Positions 58,346 through 64,000 of a stretch of 64,000 nt of DNA are shown here, one piece after another. The notes below the pieces were generated by a model. That model made no database searches. It saw only the letters and a list, made by a program, of their open reading frames with translations, and had not been told where the DNA came from. Position 1 is the first letter of the stretch. Each line of letters opens with the position of its first letter. This DNA comes from Nocardioides sp. (lineage in GTDB: Bacteria; Actinomycetota; Actinomycetes; Propionibacteriales; Nocardioidaceae): assembly GCF_014360585.1 (NCBI RefSeq), contig NZ_JACIXG010000007.1, positions 1-64,000 on the forward strand, read 5' to 3'. Both the position numbers and the translations under genes were made by a program.

Positions 58346-59335
58346 CTATACGGGTTGCGGCTCTCGGTTGAGGGCCGCGTAGTGGGCGGTTTCGAACTCT
58401 ACTGGGGTCATCATGCCAAGTGAGCCGTGCAGTCGTCGCTGGTTGTACCAGTCGACCCAGGCGCTGGTGGCGTACTCGACGTCGGCGATGGTCTTGTAGG
58501 GGCCGTCGTGGAAGACGGTCGTGCGGATGCACTCGGACTTGTACAGGCCGTTGATCGTCTCCATCAGCGCGTTGTCGTAGGCGTCCCCAACCGACCCGAT
58601 CGAGGGTCTGATGTCTTCCAGTGCGAGGTGCTCGGTCAGCCGCAGGCTGGTGTATTGCGAGCCCGCATCGGAGTGGTGGATCAGGTCGGGGCCGACCACG
58701 GGGTGGCCCTCGTGGTCACGGACCCAGATCGCCATCCGCAGCGGCCGCATGACCAGCTCGACATCCTTCGATGTTGCGGCGTGCCAGGCGATGATCCGCT
58801 GGGCGTAGACGTCGAGGATGAAGGCGACATAGACCCAGCCGGCCCACGTTCGGACGTAGGTGAAGTCGGTGACCCAAACACGGTTCGGGGCCGACGCGGT
58901 GAAGTCGCGATCGAGCAGGTCACCGGCGCGTTTGCCGTCCTTGGCCGGGATCGTGGTCCGGACCTTCATGTCGCGGCGGATCCCAGACAAGCCCAGCAGC
59001 CGCATCGCCCGGTCCACGCTTCCCGCGCTGGCATCGGGCAGCCGCGTGCGCCGGACCAGGGCGGTCATCTTCCGACGCCCGTAGAGCCCTTCTGGGGCCA
59101 GTTTCCGGGCACCAGTTGGGGCGCTGGTGCGTGGGTCTTGGGTCCAGGCCAGATCCCGGACCACATCGACCACCAGCGCGTCAGTCATGGTGCGGGCCGC
59201 GACCGGACGGGAGGCCTGTTTCCAGGCCCGGTAGGTGCGCGCGGCGACCTGCAGGCCCTGCTCGCGCAGGACCCGACAGACCGACTCGACCGCGTGCCCC
59301 TGGGCGCGTTGCTCGTCGATGAAGGCGACGATCAC
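58346..59335 (-). CDS. IS3-family transposase OrfB (DDE integrase core)
   Basis: A 329-residue transposase of the rve fold. The DDE residues are in WVTDFTYVRTWAG, HHSDAGSQYTS and DNALMETINGLYKSE, and an N-terminal helix-turn-helix_21 precedes the core. It starts at GTG 59335, four bases inside the end of orfA (GTGA), so it may be made by re-initiation or -1 frameshifting. In most IS3 elements frameshifting gives an OrfAB fusion; I do not see the classical A6G slippery site here. The frame is intact over its full length. Confidence 0.93.
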   Translation of the reverse strand: MIVAFIDEQRAQGHAVESVCRVLREQGLQVAARTYRAWKQASRPVAARTMTDALVVDVVRDLAWTQDPRTSAPTGARKLAPEGLYGRRKMTALVRRTRLPDASAGSVDRAMRLLGLSGIRRDMKVRTTIPAKDGKRAGDLLDRDFTASAPNRVWVTDFTYVRTWAGWVYVAFILDVYAQRIIAWHAATSKDVELVMRPLRMAIWVRDHEGHPVVGPDLIHHSDAGSQYTSLRLTEHLALEDIRPSIGSVGDAYDNALMETINGLYKSECIRTTVFHDGPYKTIADVEYATSAWVDWYNQRRLHGSLGMMTPVEFETAHYAALNREPQPV

Positions 59336-59652
59336 CGGTTGCGGGAGTCGAGTTCCCCCACGAAGAAAGTCGTGGCCGCCTTCAAGATCGCCACGTCCTC
59401 ACGCAGCCGACGGTTCTCAGCCCGCAGCCGCTTGATCTCCTCGTTCTCCTCGCTGGTGGTCCCCGGCCGATCCCCAGCGTCGACCTCGGCCTGGGCCACC
59501 CAGCGCCGCAGCGACTCCTTGCCCACCCCGACCTGCTTCGCGACAGCGACCAGCGCAGCAGACAGGGTCGGGTACTCCCCACGGTGCTCCATCACCAAGC
59601 GCACCGCCCGAGCCCTCAGCTCGGGATCGATCTTCTTCGGCATGAACTGCAT
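59332..59652 (-). CDS. IS3-family transposase OrfA
   Basis: A 106-residue helix-turn-helix protein. The HTH_Tnp_1 domain includes LRARAVRLVMEHRGEYPTLS and VGVGKESLRRWVAQAEV. A leucine-zipper-like coiled coil follows (EEIKRLRAENRRLREDVAIL). It recognises the element's inverted repeats. The stop overlaps orfB (GTGA). Confidence 0.92.
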   Translation of the reverse strand: MQFMPKKIDPELRARAVRLVMEHRGEYPTLSAALVAVAKQVGVGKESLRRWVAQAEVDAGDRPGTTSEENEEIKRLRAENRRLREDVAILKAATTFFVGELDSRNR

Positions 59653-59696
59653 CCTTCCAACTCAGAAAGATGCGGCATCAAACCTGGGGCGCTTCA

Positions 59697-59887
59697 CCAC
59701 GGCATCCCAGTTGGTTGCCCGGCGCGATGATGCTGCGGTGATGACCCCGCCACGCGGTCACAATATGAGTCGGGCCCAGGAGCGCGGCCGTCGGCCAGTC
59801 GCGTAAAGGCATCCACGGTTATGCTGACAGCCCCCTCGGCGCCATTGGCCACTCGCTGCCATCCACCGCCCAACTGCCGCGGGAGGG
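59697..59887. other. Right flank of the IS; short non-coding stretch
   Basis: About 190 bases. The first 60 on the minus strand can continue the frame of the integrase remnant (ending GMPW before the insertion), but no conserved motif is visible, so the N-terminal half of the integrase is gone. Nothing else is supported. Confidence 0.4.
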
Positions 59888-60574
59888 TTACAGTCGCGCG
59901 AGAATCTCCGCCTTCTTTGCGGCGAACTCGTCGTCGGTCACAACGCCAGCATCTCGCAGCTTGCCGAGCCGCTGCAGTTGCTCTATCGGATCTGCGTCTG
60001 TAGTGGGTCTTTCTGATTCAGGTGCGGCCGCCGGTTGAAGGGGGTAGCCAGCGCCCTGGTACCGCATGGTGTTCTGTTCCTGCTGAAGGCGCAGGCGCTC
60101 GTGATGTGCGGCCTCGTTGATCACGCGCTGAGCCTCGCGGCCTTCGCGGATGTCCTCCATGGGCACGTGCTCCATCACATGGCCTCGGTTCACGTGAACG
60201 AAGACACTGAACACCCCTCGGGCCTTTTGCGTCATCGTCTGTTTTACGTCCACGTCCATGACCTGGTGCAGCGGCACTTGCTGTGCGTCAGTCCGTAGGA
60301 CGCCGCGTTCGAAGTAGAGGTGTCGAGCGTCCATCCAGTACCGGCCGGCGCCGATCCCGGTGATCGGCATGCCGACGGCAGACCACACGGTGTCGTGCGG
60401 GAACTCCGCGCCAGATGTATTGAACCGGCCCGCGGCCCGCGACGCGGCCTCCTTCATCGCGCCCGGCTTCGCAGGCTCGGGTTGGCGGAACGCAGTCCAC
60501 TTGTCGCCGTCCCAGTATCCAGTCCGGCCGTCTCCCGTCGGATACCAGCCCGGCTGGGCGTTATTACCAATCAT
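59888..60574 (-). CDS. DUF2510 / bacterial PH / SHOCT domain protein
   Basis: A 228-residue protein with three recognisable parts. The DUF2510 opening is AQPGWYPTGDGRTGYWDGDKW (about residues 5-26). A central beta-rich domain, about residues 70-150, resembles a bacterial PH domain (GAGRYWMDARHLYFERGVLR). The C-terminal SHOCT helix pair is DPIEQLQRLGKLRDAGVVTD plus EFAAKKAEILARL. No membrane segment is present. Such domain chains are common in actinobacteria and phages, usually as oligomerising or membrane-edge proteins. Start MIGNNAQ is preferred over one three codons upstream. Confidence 0.75.
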   Translation of the reverse strand: MIGNNAQPGWYPTGDGRTGYWDGDKWTAFRQPEPAKPGAMKEAASRAAGRFNTSGAEFPHDTVWSAVGMPITGIGAGRYWMDARHLYFERGVLRTDAQQVPLHQVMDVDVKQTMTQKARGVFSVFVHVNRGHVMEHVPMEDIREGREAQRVINEAAHHERLRLQQEQNTMRYQGAGYPLQPAAAPESERPTTDADPIEQLQRLGKLRDAGVVTDDEFAAKKAEILARL

Positions 60575-60583
60575 GCTGCGCAC

Positions 60584-60901
60584 TGTAGTGCTGGAAATCG
60601 GCCTCGTTTGCAGGAAATCGAGCCCTGGCCGTCATTGCGCGTGGAAGGCGTTCGGCGACTACTCCAAATTAGGTAGGTCCTGCAAACCGTGCGCTGTGGC
60701 GGGCGACTCATCAGAGGCCCTTGCGCCTTAGCAGCGGCAGCGTAGCGTCGGCCTGATCGCGCGTAGGTGACCGGCAACCAACAGCGGACCTCGCGTCGAT
60801 ACCTCGTGCCTGGATCTCGCGGGATTGAGAGCGTCCTGGCCAACGCTGAGGCTCGATCTGGTTGGCGAACAGATGATTGATGACTCCACGTTCCCAACTC
60901 C
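60584..60901. other. Non-coding stretch in the island
   Basis: About 320 bases between two minus-strand genes. Open frames exist on the minus strand (for example ending near 60711) but are basic and lack any motif, so I do not call a gene. I see no clear repeat, palindrome or terminator here. Confidence 0.4.
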
Positions 60902-62491
60902 TCATCGCGGCGCGCACGTGCATCCGAAGGTGACGTCGGCGAGGCGCTCAACGTTGACCTTCGTGCACCGCTGGCATCGGACATGATGAGGGTCGTCAGG
61001 CAGGGAAGGCGCGGTGAGGGGGCCGAGGTAGTCGTAGCCGTGCTTTTCAGCGAGTCGTTGTGCCTCGTCGTAGGGCACAGGTTCGCGCCTGGCGTAGGGG
61101 CCCTGCGTCGCGCGAACCTGGACTGCCCATGTGCGCCAGTAGCAGGCTCGGCAGGTTTGTTCGTCCAGGGGATTCTTCTCCAGGGTGTAGTTGAATCGGT
61201 AGTGGGCCTGGACTGCGCAGTTTTGGCACTCTGTCATTTGGTAGTCGTTGGGGTGTGTGAACGACTCGAGGGCCAGCAGACCACCAGCACGCTGGATCTC
61301 GGCGATGTGCTCGGTGCACCAGGTTGGCTTGGTACGGGTCTTGAATGCTGCGGGCTGATTGCAGCCCGTGGTCGAGCACAGTTGGTCTGTCGGTGCTGGA
61401 GTCCGCCGTAGCGGTCGCGGTGGCTTCGGAGACGCTGGGAGTTCAGGTGCAGGCCGGAGGCTGAGCGGCATAGTCCGCTGATTCGAACCCGCTGCAGCTG
61501 CCCCTGTCGCAGGTTTGGTGGCCGCCGCCAGAGTGTCCGCAAGGAGGATCTCGGCGCCCTTGAGGCGGTTGCCGGTCAGGCAGTTCAGAAAGTCGTCCTC
61601 GGTCATCACCTCGATCTCCTGACCCTTGTCCTGGAGTTGGAACGCTTTCCGCGCCTTGCCTGTGAGGATAGAGCCCGGTCTGAGAACCGCGGGATTGATG
61701 TCACCGACGACGAGGACGTTGGTGCGTTTGGTGCTGGTCAGTTCGGCAATCGCGCCGACCTTGGAGCATTCGTCCCAGGCGACTTGGCGCGTCATCGACA
61801 TGAGCTTGCCCGTGAAGACGATCACGCGGCCATACAGATAGCCGTCGGGATCAGCATCCGGATTGAGCTCGGCCTTGCAAAGTTTCCCACTGCTGCCGGT
61901 AGTGACAACGCTGCCAATGTAGATGCCAGCGCTCATATGCCCGATCTGGACGCCGATGGAGTCGGCGAGAGCCTCCAGGTTCTCTGCATCACGCGACGCG
62001 GCCAGGCCGTCGATGACGCCGACGACAGCTTTGGCGTCGGCGAGGGCATCGTGATGGTTGTGGAGTGGCGCCCCAAAGTGCTGCGCGACGTACGGGAGTC
62101 GGTACGACGGGAGCGGGATCGCACGACGGCTGAGCACGAGAGTGTCGAGGAACCGGAGTTCGGGCCAAGCGATGTTGTCAACGGCGCATGCGTAGCGGAT
62201 GACGCCAATGTCGAAGCCGGCATTGTGAGCGACGACCACGTCGTTGCCAATGAAGTCCATCATCCCCGGCAGGAGGTCCTGCCAACGCGGGGCGTCCTGA
62301 ACCATGTCGGGTGTGATGCCGTGAATGGTGACGTTCCAGGAGTCGAACCAGTCAGCCTTAGCCGGCGGCCGCATGAGCCAGTGCCGCTGATCGACTATGT
62401 GGCCGTCGCGAACGCGGACGAGTCCCACTGAGCATGGCGAACCGCGAAAGGAGTTGGCAGTCTCAAAGTCGATGGCGGTGTAGTCGAACAC
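60902..62491 (-). CDS. DEDDh exonuclease - BRCT - zinc-finger protein
   Basis: A 529-residue modular protein. The DnaQ-like 3'-5' exonuclease has Exo I YTAIDFETAN, Exo II VVAHNAGFDIGVIRYA and Exo III HHDALADAKAVV, with the catalytic His and Asp (about residues 1-165). A BRCT-like domain follows (about 215-310: GRVIVFTGKLMSMTRQVAWD, TNVLVVGD). Two zinc-ribbon-like segments complete it: CSTTGCNQPAAF plus WCTEH, and CQNCAVQ plus CRACYW, with a final CQRC/CTC pair. The start is GTG 62491, two bases after the stop of the upstream gene. Confidence 0.85.
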   Translation of the reverse strand: MFDYTAIDFETANSFRGSPCSVGLVRVRDGHIVDQRHWLMRPPAKADWFDSWNVTIHGITPDMVQDAPRWQDLLPGMMDFIGNDVVVAHNAGFDIGVIRYACAVDNIAWPELRFLDTLVLSRRAIPLPSYRLPYVAQHFGAPLHNHHDALADAKAVVGVIDGLAASRDAENLEALADSIGVQIGHMSAGIYIGSVVTTGSSGKLCKAELNPDADPDGYLYGRVIVFTGKLMSMTRQVAWDECSKVGAIAELTSTKRTNVLVVGDINPAVLRPGSILTGKARKAFQLQDKGQEIEVMTEDDFLNCLTGNRLKGAEILLADTLAAATKPATGAAAAGSNQRTMPLSLRPAPELPASPKPPRPLRRTPAPTDQLCSTTGCNQPAAFKTRTKPTWCTEHIAEIQRAGGLLALESFTHPNDYQMTECQNCAVQAHYRFNYTLEKNPLDEQTCRACYWRTWAVQVRATQGPYARREPVPYDEAQRLAEKHGYDYLGPLTAPSLPDDPHHVRCQRCTKVNVERLADVTFGCTCAPR

Positions 62492-62493
62492 CG

Positions 62494-63096
62494 TTACACC
62501 ATCGGTTGCTCGGCTAGGCCGGCGGCGAAGCGCTCGGGAAAGACCGGCGAGGTTTGATCGCTCATGTCTTCAGGCATGATCCACGGGGACTTTCCGGTTC
62601 TAGGTTGAACCGTGCGGCGACGGCGCTCGAGATCGGTCTGAAGCCAGTTCGACCAGGCGGCGGCGGCATAGGACGCCAGCGCGAATGCTCGTCCTGGGGG
62701 CGTGTTGTTGGCGGCCTCCAGATCAGCGAGGACAGGCCTCGGAGAGAACTCTGGGTCGACCAAGGTGCGGGATCTTGTCTTCTTGCGGTGGGCTGCCAGC
62801 GCGCTACGAATACGGTCCTGCCACTCGTCTACGTCATCGAGCATCCGGTCGATGTCTCCAACCGTCAGTGCTCCCGTGATCGGCAAGCCTTCCAGCGTAG
62901 AGCCGTCGGTGGTCAACACGACGCAGCAGCGAGTTAGCGACCGGACCTTCTCGACTGTATCTGGATCGTTTACAGCATCGATGACGACAGCGTTGCTGTG
63001 GTGAACGCGCCCCGAATTGTTCGTGACCCACACCGCGATCTGGTTGGATCCCGGTTGACGGTCGATGGTGGCGATTCCGCATAACCTGACGGTCAC
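62494..63096 (-). CDS. Unknown partner of the exonuclease-BRCT protein
   Basis: A 200-residue protein starting at GTG 63096 (VTVRLCGIATIDR), where a GGAG tract lies about 8 bases upstream; the frame is open for 28 more codons but those look non-coding. It has a compact first half (IAVWVTNNSGRVHHSNAVVI, CCVVLTTDGSTLEGLPITGA) and a helical second half with basic residues (LERRRRTVQPRTGKS). I recognise no family. It is separated from the exonuclease gene by two bases, so the two form an operon. Confidence 0.65.
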   Translation of the reverse strand: MTVRLCGIATIDRQPGSNQIAVWVTNNSGRVHHSNAVVIDAVNDPDTVEKVRSLTRCCVVLTTDGSTLEGLPITGALTVGDIDRMLDDVDEWQDRIRSALAAHRKKTRSRTLVDPEFSPRPVLADLEAANNTPPGRAFALASYAAAAWSNWLQTDLERRRRTVQPRTGKSPWIMPEDMSDQTSPVFPERFAAGLAEQPMV

Positions 63097-63417
63097 CACC
63101 AGGCCGCTCCAACATGACCCTGAATCTCTGCACGGAGATGTGACATAAACGCGATGCTTCAGCAGGTCGAGGGAGAGCACATCGCATCAGTTGGGCCGTC
63201 CCTCAAATTGGGGAGGTCGCAAGTGCGACGGTGAGGACGAGGCTACTTCGAGACGCTCTGTCAGCAACTACTTCGATCCCAGGTTGTACGCAACAGCTGC
63301 GACCGCTGCGACCGCTACTACCGTGGGTTCCGCAGGTGCCCACGAGCGCCCAGAGTTGAGGCAGGGTGAGCGATGTCAACAACTCTTTGATAGAGCGTTT
63401 GGCAGTAAAAGAGCAAC
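63097..63417. other. Non-coding stretch before the RDD gene
   Basis: About 320 bases, of which the first 84 could be a longer 5' end of the gene ending at 62494. A short direct repeat CTGCGACCG occurs twice near 63297-63316. No gene, terminator or extended palindrome is evident. Confidence 0.4.
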
Positions 63418-63948
63418 GTGACAATCTCGCCCCACGAGCACCTCATCGGCTGGCCTCGGCCGCGTGGCGGAGCGTGGGCAGCGGCCGCTGCCAACGACGG
63501 CCTTCGCATTGCCGGCCCCTACACGCTGGGCATCGCCGGGTTCGGCTTCCTGCTCGAAATGTTCACGTCCAAGTCGCTCACCGGCGAGCGCTCGACCCTG
63601 CTCGGGGTCGCTGCCTTCGCGATCTGGGCCTTCTCCTACGCCTTCATCAGCCTCGCCATCACCGGCCGGACGATCGGGAAGGAGCTGGCCGGACTGCGCG
63701 TCGTACGGGCCGACGGCGCTGCACCGGGTGTGCGCACCATGCTCGTCAGGACGCTGGTGTTTCCGTTCAGCGTGGCCTTCTTCGGGAACGGCCTGCTCCT
63801 GATCGTGGTTCAGCGTGAACATCGTTCCGTCCACGACCTGATCGCCAAGACCTGTGTTGTCTATGACTGGGGCGACCGGAGCGATGAGATGCCGGGGCCG
63901 CTCTCGAACTTCCTCAACCGCGCCCAATCGGACTCCCCGCAGCGCTGA
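63418..63948 (+). CDS. RDD-family membrane protein
   Basis: A 176-residue RDD membrane protein starting at GTG 63418. It has three hydrophobic segments: residues about 35-50 (LGIAGFGFLLEMF), 60-80 (LLGVAAFAIWAFSYAF) and 105-125 (LVFPFSVAFFGNGLLLIVV). The family signature is the loop TGRTIGKELAGLRVVRADGA and the ending HRSVHDLIAKTCVVYD. RDD proteins are small membrane proteins of mostly unknown function, some transporting ions or compatible solutes. The window ends about 50 bases after its stop. Confidence 0.85.
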   Translation: MTISPHEHLIGWPRPRGGAWAAAAANDGLRIAGPYTLGIAGFGFLLEMFTSKSLTGERSTLLGVAAFAIWAFSYAFISLAITGRTIGKELAGLRVVRADGAAPGVRTMLVRTLVFPFSVAFFGNGLLLIVVQREHRSVHDLIAKTCVVYDWGDRSDEMPGPLSNFLNRAQSDSPQR

Positions 63949-64000
63949 CGACGCCCGCAGGATCAGGAGCCGTTGTCGTCGCCGAGGCGGACCTCGGACC

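Larger units (their letters stand above)
58319..59696. mobile_element. IS3-family insertion sequence
   Basis: The ends are exact 16-bp inverted repeats: TGAAGCGCCCCAGGTT at 58319-58334 and AACCTGGGGCGCTTCA at 59681-59696. The flanks repeat CCAC (58315-58318 and 59697-59700), a 4-bp target duplication typical of the family. The two transposase frames lie on the minus strand and are intact, so the copy may be active. It interrupts the integrase remnant, making it a later arrival than that element. Confidence 0.92.

Noticed and set aside
60711..60923. Small minus-strand open frame ending LLRRKGL
   Set aside because: It is basic, has no recognisable motif, no supported start and no conserved neighbour, so it is not called as a gene.

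Overview
The window is high-GC DNA (about 70% by eye across most of its length) with GTG/TTG starts, leaderless-looking genes and actinobacterial families: DUF222/HNH proteins, DUF2510-SHOCT, MMPL, AccA1/AccD1-type acyl-CoA carboxylase and SNF2-SWIM. Gene content, repeat style and the short palindromic repeats point to Nocardioides or a close Nocardioidaceae relative. That is an inference; no rRNA is present to settle it.

Layout. 1-2012 is a NarL/LuxR two-component pair. 2220-3801 is a small unknown gene plus a cytochrome P450. 3870-9732 is an island of WXG/LXG-like helical proteins, low-complexity proteins and lipoproteins that look like type VII secretion substrates without any secretion machinery; its right half (about 7060-9732) is strikingly poorer in GC. 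9699-14134 holds lipoproteins, a GH114-like protein, a DHA2 exporter and a molybdopterin oxidoreductase on the minus strand. 14243-17636 is an SNF2 helicase with its SWIM partner.

17671-23971 is a leucine-catabolism cluster (TetR regulator, membrane protein, methylcrotonyl-CoA carboxylase beta and alpha, HMG-CoA lyase), interrupted by an opposite-strand secreted ricin-type lectin. 24076-27518 is a cassette of two paralogous sulfotransferase-like genes around an unknown gene. 28039-29280 is a DUF222/HNH gene behind a long hairpin-rich leader.

29427-46562 is a mixed housekeeping and accessory stretch: kinase, reductase, regulators, an IclR gene with an aromatic-acid transporter, RecQ, MMPL with TetR. 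46563-50180 is repeat-rich: tandem 47-bp units, a second DUF222/HNH gene bracketed by about 160-bp inverted repeats, and an AraC/VOC pair bracketed by another palindrome. 50235-54177 is the conserved tyrA-cmk-plsC-der operon. 54506-57861 carries a MarR gene, a VOC gene, a tandem ribbon-helix-helix-like protein and a gluconokinase/GntR divergent pair. 57939-63100 begins with tRNA-Pro(GGG) and looks like a decayed integrative island: an integrase remnant split by an IS3 element, a PH-SHOCT protein, and an operon encoding a DEDDh exonuclease-BRCT-zinc protein with an unknown partner. An RDD membrane protein closes the window.

The most unusual signals are a 23-bp palindromic repeat found both between genes and in frame inside accA1 and cmk, the inverted-repeat-flanked HNH gene, the structured leader of the other HNH gene, the orphan type VII-like island, the sulfotransferase cassette and the exonuclease-BRCT operon.
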